Assembly (NCBI GenBank): GCA_021014325.1
Contig: CM037472.1
Span: forward strand, 26,397,063 to 26,461,062
From: Plazaster borealis
Taxonomy: Eukaryota; Echinodermata; Asteroidea; Forcipulatida; Labidiasteridae
Direction of reading: 5' to 3'
Length of the DNA: 64,000 nt
The position numbers were made by a program, and so were the translations under genes. The notes under the pieces are model-generated. The model did no database searches. It saw only the letters and a list, made by a program, of their open reading frames with translations, and was not told the DNA's origin. Positions 12,372 through 24,960 of this stretch are shown here, piece after piece. Position 1 is the first letter of the stretch. Each line of letters opens with the position of its first letter.

Positions 12372-12746
12372 TTAAAGGTATTGTACACGTTTGGTAATGA
12401 CTCAAAACAAATATTAGCATAGAAAACTTACTTGGTAACAAGCAACGGAGAGCTGTTGATAGTATAAAACATTGTAGGGAACGACTCCCTCTGAAGTAAC
12501 GTAGTTTTTGAGAAAGAGGTAATTTCTCACTAAAATAATAAAAACTTCTTGCAAGAAGTTTTTATTCCTATCTGAAAGCACACACATTTGTACAACAAGG
12601 GTGTTTTTTCTTTCATCATTTTCTTGCAACTTCGATGACCAATTGAGCCCAAATTTTCACAGACTTGTTAAGATATGCATATGTTGGGATACACCAAGTG
12701 AGAACACTGGTCTTTGACAATTTCCAAACGTGTTCAGTGCCTTTAA
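12372..12746 (+). mobile_element. MITE family A copy with perfect central palindrome
   Basis: TTAA-AGGTATTGTACACGTTTGG ... GTGTTCAGTGCCT-TTAA. The centre at about 12536-12566 is a perfect 30-bp palindrome built on ACTTCTTGCAAGAAGT with A/T-rich arms. The right TTAA is shared with the next element, so the two lie head to tail. Confidence 0.9.
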
Positions 12747-13093
12747 AGGGTGTGTACAACATTGGTAAGAATGAAAATATAAATGCTCACAGATTTGCAC
12801 ATTACTTACATGGTATAAAGATGGTCATGGTAGAAAACTTCTCTTGAAATAGTTTTGCTTGAAATGCCATAGTTTTTACGAAATGAGTAAAATAAAAGTA
12901 TTTATCCTGCAGGATAAATTCCGATGTTTGAACAAAGTTAAAACACATACAGGGGTTTTTCACTGTTTTCTCATGACTCCGAAGACCGATTTAGCTTAAA
13001 CTTTCATAGGTTTGTTATTTCATGTATATGTTGGGTCACATCGAGTTTGGATACAGGTCTTTGGCAATTACCAATATTGTACACACCCTTTAA
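12743..13093 (+). mobile_element. MITE family A-prime copy
   Basis: TTAA-AGGGTGTGTACAACATTGG ... CCAATATTGTACACACCCT-TTAA, a perfect terminal inverted repeat of about 20 bp. The body is homologous to 41590-41949 and more distantly to family A (CATGACTCCGAAGACCGATT, TGTTGGGTCACAT). The centre is the palindrome TTTATCCTGCAGGATAAA. It abuts the family A copy through one TTAA. Confidence 0.9.
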
Positions 13094-13756
13094 ATACATT
13101 TTTCTCTTGAAAGAAAACATAATCTCTATAATAGGCACCATTCTAAGTCTTGCAAAACTGGTGGATTGGTTCTTCGTCCAATGCCCAAGTTTATTTCAGC
13201 GTATAGGCCTACTTGTTGTTTACTCCAGAAGAAGAAAAAAAATTAAGATTTAAATATAATTTCCAGGCGACAGGTATTGGACATGATCACTAATACAAAT
13301 GGCCTTTTAAAATTCTGTGTTTGAATGGAATGTCTAGAATTCGAAGAACAAAATACTGTGATAGTTCTACTGGGAATAAGACAACGCCACACTGACTATA
13401 TGTTCTGCATTCTTATCGTATAGTGTTTCAGAATATATTGTCTTCTATTCAATACAAATTGATTGCAAAATTAAAGTTGTACTGTAGCCACTATGCCGAA
13501 TTTGAATGGCTCCAGGAATTATTGGTTTAAAAGTTGCTTACCCTCGAGTCAATTTAACCCACTTGTACTTCCCAAACCTGTGTCAAATTTCACCGAGCTG
13601 CTTTAAAACACCCATAAGAAGCTGTGCCCAACCTTGATTACCAGCTTAAGGTTACCAGCCAAAATACCATGTCATGTGTACTCACTGTGACTGGTGTCCT
13701 GCTTATGTTTGCTTAGAACAAAATTGTTGAGCAATATTTTCGGCTTAAGCAACTCT

Positions 13757-14190
13757 AAATTGGACACTTGTCTGAAAAGATTATCAATACATCTACACAC
13801 GCTGCTGTGCTTTATACTGATTGCAAACGGGTCGTTTCAAGTTCTCCAATATAGGTGAATCAAATCCTGAACTATTTCAACCCATTGAGGTCCGTGTACT
13901 AAATTGGACCCTTGTCTTAACAGATTATCAATACATCTACACACGCTGCTGTGCTTTATACACTGATTGCAAACGGGTCGTTTCAAGTTCTCCAATATAG
14001 GTGAATCAAATCCTGAACTATTTCAACCCATTGAGGTCCGTGTACTAAATTGGACCCTTGTCTTAACAGATTATCAATACATCTACACACGCTGCTGTGC
14101 TTTACACTGATTGCAAACGGGTCGCTTCAAGTTCTCCAATATAGGTGAATCAAATCCTGAACTATTTCAACCCATTGAGGTCCGTGTACG
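13757..14190 (+). repeat. 145-bp tandem repeat, three copies
   Basis: Units start at about 13757, 13901 and 14047 (periods 144 and 146). Key shared phrases are CTACACACGCTGCTGTGC, TTGCAAACGGGTCG and TTCAACCCATTGAGGTCCG. Copies 2 and 3 are almost identical, indicating recent duplication; copy 1 is more diverged at its left edge. No coding sense was seen. Confidence 0.9.
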
Positions 14191-14936
14191 AATGTTTGGT
14201 TGTAGCCGTAGTAGCCGTAGCCAGAAGTCCGCTTGATTCGCACACTGCAAAAACGGGGTGTTAAAATTGACAACATGAGTGTTGTCACAAATAGATACCA
14301 AACAATTATCAAAGCTTACACCAGAGTACACCGTATATGTATATATGTTTTGTTATGGTGATATCGTCATATTTGCGTTTTATCGCCGTATTTTATTGCT
14401 TTTTTGTAGTACGGCGATACCAGCGCAACTGTACGGCGATATATCGCAATACTACGGCGGTATATCTCCGTTAAAAAACCCACGAGTTCTCTTGGAACTG
14501 TGGCGAATAACGAGCCACGGTAGATATCTGTGTGATAATTTGACGTGCACAACATTACTGTTGTATACTCGAGAAACAAGCATTAGGCACAATACGCGTG
14601 AATAACTCACAAACATAATAAATTAATCGACAACTCCGAAACCCATTTTGTTCAACTATTGATATAGGCAAAATAGGAGGTTGCTTTTAGATTAATGCAC
14701 TCCCCTTTGCATGTGTTTGAAGATTTACTTAGGGTTATGCTCCTCGTTTTTTAAGCACCGTTTACTCTCGGCTCAATCAATGATATTGATTTTACTCTGA
14801 GTACGAAACAAAATAGCCACGGGTGTTTATCACTTTTGGTTATATGGGGTTAATTAAAGCGTTTTTTCTCTGCACCAGTGACAGGTTCATGAGTGCGTGT
14901 TGGGTTGATCGAGGGTTTAGACAGCAGGCAGGGTGT

Positions 14937-15314
14937 ACTTTTGGTTATTACTCAACAAGTTAATGACCATAAAACTTACTTGGTAAAGAGCTGCACCGGA
15001 GAGCTGTTGATATTATAAAATATTGTTAGAAACGACCCCTTTGAAGTAATGTAGTTTCAGAGAAAGAGGTAAATTTCACCCACAAAATTTGAATCTGAAA
15101 AAGGCTTCAGGCATGAAGCATTTTTCAGGCATCTGATAGCGAACAATTATGTAAAAAGGGTGGGGTTTTTTTTCTTCATTATTTTCTTGCAACTTCGAAG
15201 ACCAATTGAGCCCAAATTTTCACAGGTTTGTTATTATATGCATATATATAAATGGATACACCAAGTTAGGATATTGGTGTTTGACAATACCAGAAGTATA
15301 TATACTGCCTTTAA
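14937..15314 (+). mobile_element. Diverged MITE of the family A group
   Basis: About 375 bp matching family A in order: ACTTACTTGGTAA, GGAGAGCTGTTGATA, AGAAAGAGGTAA, TTTTCTTGCAACTTCGA, CCCAAATTTTCACAGG. It ends ATACTGCCT-TTAA. The left end is eroded. Its centre is a different palindrome, GGCTTCAGGCATGAAGC, in the place where family A has CTTCTTGCAAGAAG. Confidence 0.75.
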
Positions 15315-17930
15315 AACCACCATGTGCTATCTAGGAAAACAAAATAAAAACAGAAAGACGTTGTATGTAAAAATAAAAAAAGTTCATGTGCGTTTCCAAT
15401 ACTTCAAGTGTCTTTTAAAAGGAGCCACGTATTGTGGTCTTCTTATGTTTATTTTTTATTTAAGGAAGACACACCTTGTTCCAGAATCCTAGCGTATGTT
15501 ATCAACTAGTTTTTTGAAATACATCTAGGGCTGCGGCACATCGTGGGTTAGGATTAAGTCAATAAGTTCCAATTTTATTTCCAAGAATTTGTTTTCTTCT
15601 TCAAGTTCCTTCGTTCAAAAGTCACAACATGCATTTTGGGTTCCTTCTTTTAGAAGTCAACAAATTGATTTTTGAGTTTAACTAGCACTGTGCAAATTTA
15701 TCCGGATCAAGCAGTATGTTTCTGTGTTGACCATCAAGCTCCCCTAGAGACGGACCGTCTAAACAGTCTTTACATCCCCCGTACGATTTGACAAAGAAGA
15801 TTACCTTCTGTTTGCTTAACGGTGAAGGAGAACGTCCAAGATGGTTCAAGTAATTGTGTTTGTCCATTAGGAACACCATGTAGGGTATATATACACGATG
15901 GGACGTTAAGACCGTAAAAGTGACAGGAGCTACTTGCAGGGGGAAAAAAACAACCGGCAGCAGGTTTTTACAGCTCTCGGGAGCTGGCTCAAGGGAACAG
16001 GGCAAATCCGCTATTGGGTTATATCATAGATTGATCACACTTTCAGTCTGAAAGATTTGCAAACTGTGTAGGCCTGTGAATGCCTACAAAGTCCCGCCAC
16101 TCGACATACATTTTGTTGTGATACCCACAACTTTTTTCAAAGATGTTGGGGATGCAAGTAAAACAAAGGGATGGTGAGAGACCCTTTATATTCCTACCAG
16201 TTATTATATTCAGACTGCCAAAGTATTTGTATTTATGTACTTATTTTTATGGGAACTCATTATGACAATGTCAATTGAATTGCAAATAATAAATATACAG
16301 AAGTTTGATTATCTCTGCAGAGATGTCCTTCAGACGGAAACACTAAAAATGTGTCACTATAGAACAAGAAACTTCACCATGAATTAAGGGGGGATACAGT
16401 CGTGTCTGAAATCAATATTGCCAGTTTTCAACACATGATTGTCAACATTATCTCCAGGGCAAATGAACCCGACTCATTGAGACAGCGCAGTTAATAATGA
16501 CATATGACAATACTGTTACAACCATTCAAATGGACAGGACACCTAAAACCTCAAAGTTATATTTTTGACTCTTGCATGCAGGTGATTTCTAAAACACAAC
16601 TCAACGTAGATAAACAGTATCCGACTATGCTTGATAAGGTAGCCTTACAAGATTGCCTTTAAGTGAAGTATTTTGTCATTCTCTGGGATTGATGTTTACC
16701 GACACAACGCATTGGCATATAACACTATAATAAAGATGATTAGAAATGGGGATAAGCCATGACAGCTGGATTACCCAATGGCATCTCAAATCTCAGATAT
16801 CGCTGGAAAAAGTTCCGGTATCTCCCACTGATGTCCAGTATAGGTTATACAGAGATACGCCCCTCGGCATCAATTGGATCAAATAACCGGATAATGCAAG
16901 CAATTTCTACCACGATCAAATGCACATCTTCATAAATATCTTATAGTGTTCATTGGTATTAGGTTTCAAGGAAAGCTATTACTCCTCCTGCAGATCTGAT
17001 TGCAGACTTGCAAAGCATGTGAAAGGTCACCTCCATCACACACCGGTATTCATGCATGGGGGTACCTTGAAAAACACATCATCTGCGCAACACGAATCGA
17101 CGGGTAACAAAAATGAAGACAGGGTTGGCAGGAAGGGTATAGGGTCAATCTATCTGGGGAGGGGGATGTATTGAAATCATGCCTCCTCCCTTAGGAATTT
17201 GACACGTCTTGGTGCCACATCACACCATCCTCTTTTAGAATGCCAGTGATTATTTCGTGCTGTTTTGTATCTTGTTTTTCGTCGCCGTCTCAGCTCGAAG
17301 GACACAATCGTAAAGGAAAAAACAAGGTACTGTAATAAGAATGCCAGAATAGCAGATAAACAAGTTTCTGTATTAAATCGGTCAGTAACATTTATCCCGA
17401 CAGCCAAGCACGACACGCACAGGTACTTTTCATTCTCGCCGTGTTGGTTTAAATTGAGGTTTTTATTATTTTTATTCATGATTTTTTATTTTCATTTAAA
17501 TCTTTCTGGTAATGAAACCAAGGTATATTCCCAAAAGCGCCTATAGCACTGTGACCCATAGGCCTGAAGATACAGGAGTGTAAAGACAACGATAAAGAAA
17601 CTTCTAGTTTTATATGTAGGAGAGAAAACCCAATGGGGAAAACCCACGCAATCAGAAATGGGATTGAAAACTCAATCCACACATTTATTGCTCTGATCCT
17701 TTGCAAGATTCAAACCAGTGTCCACAGAGGTGAAAGGTAGGGCAAGATACCACTTAAGCAACCTGAATTTCCCTTCTTAATGAGGGTAAAGCAACATTTA
17801 CAAAAGTATCAATTTTTGTTTAAAGACGGACATTATCAATTTTACCTTTCAATGAATCTATTGACATCAGTATTTCCAACCCAGCATTGTCTACTGATAT
17901 GACCTCTTGCTGTTTAACATGAGTTTCTGC
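15315..17930. other. Non-coding stretch
   Basis: No supported gene. Open frames at 15682-16005 (-) and 17177-17546 (both strands) have no recognisable domain, signal or consistent splice context. Confidence 0.4.
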
Positions 17931-17934
17931 GCTT

Positions 17935-18441
17935 AACGAAAGTGTGTATGGATATCAAGCAACTTTTCGAACCTATAGGTTTAGTAACATGTGTAAATTT
18001 AAACATAACATCAATAAATAAACTAAGGCCACTCGATATTCTTTCCTGCATATAATTTGTTTTGCCAAATCTGATGCTCTGACAAATTACTTTCATGACG
18101 ACTCTTTCATAACGAAAGTGTGTATCGAGCAACTTTCCGAACCTAGGTTTAGTAACATGTGTAAATTTAAACATAACAGCAATAAATAAACTAAGGCCAC
18201 TCGATATTCTTTCCTGCATATAATTTGTTTTGCCAAATCTGATGCTCTGACAAATTACTTTCATGACGACTCTTTCATAACGAAAGTGTGTATCGAGCAA
18301 CTTTCCGAACCTAGGTTTAGTAACATGTGTAAATTTAAACATAACAGCAATAAATAAACTAAGGCCACTCGATATTCTTTTCTGCATATAACTTGTTTTG
18401 CCAAATCTGATGCTCTGACAAATTACTTTCATGACGACTCT
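17935..18441. repeat. 168-bp tandem repeat, three copies
   Basis: Units begin with AACGAAAGTGTGTAT at 17935, 18111 and 18279. The first period is 176 bp because copy 1 has extra bases in TATGGATATCAAGC; the second is 168 bp. Copies 2 and 3 differ at only a few positions. Because 168 is 56 codons, one frame on the - strand stays open across the array (17914-18480, 188 residues, repeating the phrase MFKFTHVTKPRFGKLLDTHF). I read this as a satellite-type repeat with a passively open frame, though a repetitive peptide cannot be excluded without transcripts. Confidence 0.85.
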
Positions 18442-18626
18442 CTCTTCTGGGAATTTCTCCCAAAATAGATGTAATGACATTCAATTGTGTTTTCGAAAAG
18501 ACGGACATGTGTCCAAGAATCTCTCCAAGTAAAACCTTAACACAATATTGATCGTCACTATTGAGACCCAAACCAATCTAGCCCGATGTGATCACCCGCG
18601 GCATCATCAGTTTGGACCCATTCAAG

Positions 18627-18670
18627 ATGGAGGCACCGACGGTGACGCCGACGCACCCAACGGACGCAAG
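18627..18670 (+). other. Possible short first coding exon (unrecognised)
   Basis: An ATG in strong context (TTCAAGATGG) opens MEAPTVTPTHPTDA and runs 44 bases to a plausible splice donor (GCAAG|GTATCT). The segment is clearly more CpG- and GC-rich than its surroundings, as first exons often are. No partner exon was found and no family is recognised, so this is a weak candidate. Confidence 0.15.
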
Positions 18671-19878
18671 GTATCTAATATAGACGCACACTAGGATCAG
18701 TGGACTCTGGCATGTTGAATGTAACCCCATCGGAATCAAAGCAATGTTTCCATTCATTAAAACTGATATCAATTAATTAAGGTTGCCCACACAGTGGCAA
18801 GAACCTCGAGGATGGCTGTCGTTTAGTGTCATCCTTCAAGACAATTACAGATTAAAAGATATCTGATTGAGTTGCTGTCCGTACCTCAATTTATCAGCAT
18901 ATTGTGTGCCTGGAATAGTGGCTGCAGGACGGTAGATAGAGAGGGCTCTCGCCTGAGGATGCAAAGCGCGTACAGAATGACAAGCTCATGAAAAGATAAG
19001 TTTTTAAGTGCTTACTGAAACTGATATCTACAGATGGAGTTCCTGGGACTTTTGCGAAGTTTGTTTCGATAGACCCAAAGCAAGTTTGATGGAAAATCAA
19101 CCATAATATGAAATCGAGTAATTTGATCCTAAACTAAACACAAAACATTTATCTTTTCATTTTTTTTGTGAGTGTTTGTTTCCTCCTCCGAAACAACCAG
19201 TGTCCCTTCTTTGCAAGGAGGAAACCTCTGTACAAACATTTTGGAAATGCTGTAATTTTTTCCCTAGAAATGTTGCCATTGTTTGCTATACGCTTTCGTT
19301 TGTCTACTTGCAAAAGCATAAGCATATATGCTCACGCGTTTCCTCCTACCAAGTTACGGCACGCTTGACGCCTTCCATTTGTGCTTTCTAATAATTATAA
19401 GTAATTACGGAGAATTATCTTTGTCCCTACGTGCTTGACATAATGCTTGCAAAGCACCTTTCCTTTTTACCAAGCACTAGACGAAACTGCAGCGTATGTC
19501 TGCCTTTTCACCATTCTAGGCGAAGTGTTGGATTGCATTCATCAATAGTTCACGACCGGAGGACTTCATTGGTGGTTTGAAGGTGTCAAATTGTGCCGAC
19601 AAGTCACATTTCTCACCTCGTGTCTAGGCCTGCCTATTATTAAAGCGAACTGTCTCTTGTCCAGAAAACTAAACTACACAACAAAAAGTGTTTCTACATC
19701 ATTGGCTTTTGTATAGAAGTCTGTTTAATGAAATCCTTTAATTTTCAATCAGCACACAATGTACGACCAATCTGTGAACGATTCGTCAAATTTCGTGGTC
19801 ACATAAACGTGATTAATGGAAAACGGTTTAACTGAATCTTACCGGTATCTCAACGATTACCAATTTTTTACGTTGTCT

Positions 19879-20110
19879 TTAAAGGTATGGTCACAGATTG
19901 GTTTTTGTCGACGTAATGCTGATTTATAGGCAAAATTAAAAAGAAAGATGCAATAAAAGTCACCTGTGAAAGTTTCAGCTTGTTGAGCAAACAGCCAACA
20001 ACGGTCACTTCATCAAGAACGTCGAATCCATCCACGTTTAGTGAGGTGACAGCGGGTATCAACCGCATCTCTGGCCGCAGCATTTGAATCTCCAAAAATC
20101 GCCTTGAGGT
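19879..20110 (-). mobile_element. Family C repeat, copy 1 (partial)
   Basis: Starts TTAA-AGGTATGGTCACAGATTGG. Read on the - strand it shares CTAAACGTGGATGGA followed by TCGACGTTCTT with the + strand at about 47600-47622, and GAGATGC...GTTG...TACCC just before. The opposite end was not identified. The TTAA-AGG start places it with the family A/B group. A - strand frame through it gives SLNVDGFDVLDEVTVV, but the repetition makes a host gene unlikely. Confidence 0.55.
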
Positions 20111-20753
20111 GAGTTTTGGAGATTCAAATTTGTCGACTAACTTTGAGTGACCATGGCAGCCATTTTGAAAAATGCCTATTGTTCTACATATCTTTTTTTT
20201 CAAAATTCAAATCTGCAATGACATTTTAGCCAAACATCTTTCTCATGACATACTGTTTGCCAAATTCCATGCTTGTATCATCAAAGGCACAATTCCCCAA
20301 AATATTGTCCCCTATCTGCCCCCACTAAAACGGTCATTGGGTTGGTGTAAGGTGTGTTTAATGGAAATTATGAGCTAAGGTACTCTTCCCCAAAATACAA
20401 ACAATACTGCATCTTACTCAGACGGATAAATTATGACAGTATGTGAAGTGGAACAGCAGCCGTTCGTCTTGTTTATCTCCAGCAACACGCGAGTGCAGTT
20501 TTCAGTTACACACTTTCCCCATCAATACGTAATTATATCTGGTTTTAAACACTTTACGGTGTTCACTTTTTGCGTTTCTGATCCACTCGTGTTTCGTTTA
20601 TTCGTATAGGAACATGATGCGTGCGCTCTCGATGATACCTGAGCTTCCATGGAATTAATTTCATACAATGTTTTGGGGGTTTTCTTTCAAGATATTTATG
20701 TTTGAATACACAATTATTATAATACATCATGTATATTATAATACATCATGTAT

Positions 20754-21042
20754 ATAGAGCGTGTACCTTAACCTTTGTTTACAAAAAGAGCGACCTTGTA
20801 CATTCCATTGCATTTCCTGGCGGGCAAGATACTACACTGGTCATATGAGAAATTTTATATTTTGTGCCATAATTTCCAAATAAATTCAAGAGTTATAAAA
20901 AATAACAGCTCAACTTATGTTCAGATGTGCCCCTTTCTTTATATCAAAAGTTAATTAAAAAAAACTCAATGTTTTCTTCCATCGTGCCTTCAGGAAGTCA
21001 AGGCTCTGTGGCTCTATGTGATGTCACAGGTTACATGGTCTA
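20754..21042 (-). mobile_element. MITE family E copy
   Basis: Inverted relative to the 8780 copy. It runs from TATAGAGCGTGTACCTTAAC to ATGTCACAGGTTACATGGTC. Shared inner phrases include GGGCAAGATACTACACTGGTCATATGAG and ATAATTTCC. It is preceded by a short direct duplication of TATAATACATCATGTA at 20718-20754. Confidence 0.75.
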
Positions 21043-21424
21043 TAATGTACACATTATTAATTGCTTTCCCCGTAGACTAATTTCACCGGATGTTTGAATT
21101 CATAACTTTTACATTTCAGCATTAAATAAAACTTGCAAAACCCTGGTTTTATATTACACTGCGTTAAGAAGAAAAATCTTTCATTAATAGGCCTGCATAC
21201 CCTTGGCAACAATTTTTGAAATTAACTACATATACTACAAGATTGTTATAAGTAAAACAAATTACAAAATACGTTACAGGTCACATTGTCCATCCGTATT
21301 TGTTTCTGAAGTAACTGATCCATTATTAATGACATTTTATGCATATTATTCAAAGCAGGGCCAATTTCATTCCTAAATAAACATCAAATCGTTGGTAAAC
21401 AAAGGCGGGGGCCTTCTTCGAAGC

Positions 21425-21840
21425 CAATGTTGTTGTCCTTCGCGAGGAAAACCAAACCGTATGGCCGTTGTCATGCAGGACACGGTGATCACATTGCGTT
21501 GAGTAAACACACCATCCTTTTCAAAATTAAGGACAGTAGGCCTACCCAAGAAGAGATAATCCTCCCAGGAATGACACGAAATTTTTCCCCTACGGATTCC
21601 TCTTCATCATAAACATCTGAAGGTTAAAAAACACAAAAATCAAACAGAGAATTGGGAAATGAGCTCGTTCTAACGTGGCTGAGAACATTCTGTGCACATT
21701 CACTGAATTTACCGTATGGGATGATTGAAATGCATTGCTCGACAATGGCATTTCCCTTGAGTTCGATGAGTTGTCGAATTTGGAGCAAATTTGTTTCGGG
21801 GTTAGGGGCTGGAGTTGCTTGTACTTGTCCCGTTAAGTGT
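21425..21840 (-). other. Coding-like - strand segments, unrecognised (possible exons or pseudogene)
   Basis: On the - strand, 21830-21650 reads openly and includes LLQIRQLIELKGNAIVEQC followed by ISIIPYG, ending at a possible donor (CATACG|GTAAAT). About 90 bases further on, a pyrimidine-rich acceptor (TTTTTTAACCTTCAG at about 21621) precedes VYDEEESVGEKFRVIPG; joining at these sites keeps the frame. Beyond that the coding sense seems to continue in another frame (LNFEKDGVFTQRNVITVSC, about 21527-21470). No family is recognised. The frame change near a GTAGGCCTAC word could be a short intron, an insertion or decay. It may equally be chance. Confidence 0.2.
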
Positions 21841-22419
21841 TAAACACAAGCCTCTCTCTCACACACACACCCCAGACTCATCCAATCGATAAGCAGGGTT
21901 CCGTTGTGTTAGGTGAGGGGAAAACGTGGACTGTTTCTATAAACTACCATGATGGGCAAAAGAAACGAAAGGAGTATTACCTTGGTGGGATTTATGTTTG
22001 AGTAAACAGTGACTGAAGAGAGGCTGAGATGCGGAGACTTTGCGATACAAAAGCATCTGAAGAGCTAACAGTAAAGCATTGTACTTGTAATGTAGTTGAG
22101 TGGACAATGTCTGCGTAGCAGCGTCTTGGGGATGTTTACATTTTGTCGAAGTTTATATTGATCCCCGTATGATGGGTCTTGGATTATCCAGCTGGCCAGG
22201 TTTATCCATATTGATGGATAAACTAAGCCCGGGGTTAGTCCTCCGTCCCTGTCCACAGTGTTTGACCGCCGGTAGTCTCGTGTTACTGATCCACCGTGGA
22301 CCCTGATGCATTAGTCATAGAACCATCCAAAGCAACACTGCAACTGACCATGGCCTACCTCCATGAACTGACCATGCCCAACTAACTTCATGCTTCCCCT
22401 CGAAATCAAACCAACAATA

Positions 22420-22800
22420 ATGATAGTATGAATAATAATACTGTATTTATATAGCGTCCAAAGTCATGAAAAAAAGCTCTATTATAAGGTCCTTTACAAA
22501 CAATAAATAAGAACAGAATCACAACACTAAAAGTACCGTTCAAGTATATGGAACAGCTTCAAATATAAACGGGAAAACATTATGAGAAAAAAATCACGTA
22601 CAAATGTATTCAAAACGCCAATCATAACAAAGCCATCATTAAAACTGTAAAAGAAAAATGCACAAAAACCACAACACAATCGAATACTAAGAGAATGTAA
22701 CTCAGTAAGAAGAATAAAAATAGGAATAGATATAGTAAACTAGTTATTATATAAAGCGCCGTATGCAAGGCCCCTATAAGCGCTTTACCGAAACTACATA
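22420..22800. repeat. AT-rich interspersed repeat remnants
   Basis: Contains ATTTATATAGCGTCCAAAG and, at 22741-22790, ATATAAAGCGCCGTATGCAAG with CTATAAGCGCTTTACCG. These are related to the GCGCTATATAAAT tail at 26850. Such words are typical of interspersed elements in marine invertebrates. Boundaries were not determined. Confidence 0.4.
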
Positions 22801-24740
22801 CATCAACAATTATTTATAAACAGAAATCTACAAGCAAAATATCAGCAGTGTGTAGAATAAATAGTTAGTGCATCCAAAGTAAAATGACAAGTTTCTAAAC
22901 TACAAGATATACAACAGCACATTCACCCCCAGCCAAGATCCTCAACAGCATCTTTGCAGTGGAAACATTACAGTGAAATTATATAGAAAGTAAGTTAACA
23001 ATTTTCTGGCAGGGACATGTTTGAAGAAAATGTCTTTAAAGTGGGGAGTGGGGTGGCTAAGCGTGGAGTGGCCGTGGCAAAATGTTCCAGAAGAAACTAA
23101 TCTTTGTACATCTGACGAATCGTGGTCTGCAGTGCACTGAACTGGAATTGACTGTTGACATTTTGTTGATTTTGTGCAATAACAATTATCTGGTGGTATT
23201 GGATTTTAACATTGTGACTTCATTACAAAGTCAGCAGCTGTGGACATGAGTTTTGAACCCTCATCAGATTTTCCCTCGAAAATAAAACAACTACCTGCTG
23301 AGTTCCAAATGCAAGCTACCAATAATAGATTGTTATTAGTTTGTTTGTTCGTTTGTTATGTTTTGTTTGTTGCATTTTATTTGTAAACAGTTTGTCCTAT
23401 CTTTTTAAATGTATTTATTAAGTTTTGACTGGTTCCTTGAGTATGGGGAAGTATAATTTTGACGCCAGTAGGCCTAAATCACAATGAACAATAATAAAGC
23501 ACGGCAGTTGTTTCGGGGAAAACTGCACTTACCCAAACTTATATTTACATCACGTCAGACGGATTGCACGTACAAATAAAGACCAGCCTACACTTTTAGA
23601 ATAATATTCGTTAATGCATTGTCAAATATTAAAAATAAACCGTGCTTTCTAAAACAAAACAAGAAGGGATTCTCATTTCTATTGCATTAAATGAGTAGTG
23701 CAGTGTGGGCGTCAGTGAGTCCGTCTGCACCACGCAGTACTCCGGGAGAGTTATAAGAGTTGTTTGATTTGGTATTTGATATTAATTTTTCTTTTGGCGT
23801 GCAAGGTTTGCTGAAAGTCCCGTTCGCGACGATCTATATTGATTCCCTCTGGTAATTGCATTCTTTCCTCAAACAAATTTCACTTCACTCTGATTGTCAG
23901 AGTTCCATTTGACAGTTTTTCTTGGACTGTGAAAAGGCTCGAACTTCCTGACATGTATCTTTCAATGTGCTTTACGTCTCGTATATGAATTATATTTAAC
24001 CCATTTTTTCATTGATGTCGAATTTGTATAACGATTAAAGTGATTTGAGCGAGCTCAACAACTCATAAATGAATTAATATATTGTAGATATTAATAGTTT
24101 CTGATAAATCCTTTCAAAAACTTTCAGAATAATAGGTGTGGCTGTTTGGAATAGACAACAACTACCCAGTCTCATTTTCATATACTACATCACCGATCCA
24201 CCACAGTGTATTAGTTCATTGGGGTTGTTTTTTCACGCTGGCAATGGCATGGCGTTTTTAGTGCGTTACTGACATGCGTGCACGACTGAGACCCTTGTTA
24301 CGCATGTATGGAGTGGCATGGAGGTAGGAATTATGGGAGTGGTAGACACTGAACATTGCTTCACACTTCATAAAGTAATCCTTGATAATGTTACCGTTGA
24401 ATATTGCATCGGTTGGCTTACACAGTGCTTGACTATAATATGCAATTAGCCGTTTATGGCTTTGCAATTATCTATTTTGGAGAAAACCGTCGCGCATCGA
24501 TGCACTGGTAGTCTGTACTACACATTCTATAAGACCATGATCATACTGCCGCCATAGTCTTGCGCCCCATGTCGAAGAGCATTACCAAATACAAATTCTC
24601 ATTTTACATGTAATTGTTTATCTAATTATTTAAATGTTTACAATTTTTTAACATTTTTGTTTCTTGTTTGGATTACTTTTTCTTCTTTTATCTTCATGTA
24701 CTTGTTTCTTAGTAATTTTGGTTTGGTTTGTCTTGGTCAA
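22801..24740. other. Non-coding stretch
   Basis: No gene or repeat recognised. Confidence 0.4.
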
Positions 24741-24746
24741 ATAAAT

Positions 24747-24753
24747 AATGATG

Positions 24754-24794
<41 letters not shown>
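24747..24794 (+). repeat. AAT trinucleotide microsatellite
   Basis: About fifteen copies of AAT/ATA. It gives poly-Ile on the - strand and is not coding. Confidence 0.95.
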
Positions 24795-24796
<2 letters not shown>

Positions 24797-24960
24797 GGTG
24801 CCAGACTAATTTAGCCTTCCAGCCTCGCTTTGGTTTACATTGATTTGAATGGTAGGAAAAATAAGATGGCGGCACTGTGACAAGGGGTCCATAAAGGTTT
24901 ATTAAACAAACACTGTAATATATTCATCACGGGACTTTGTATTATGCGCTTAAAGGAAAG

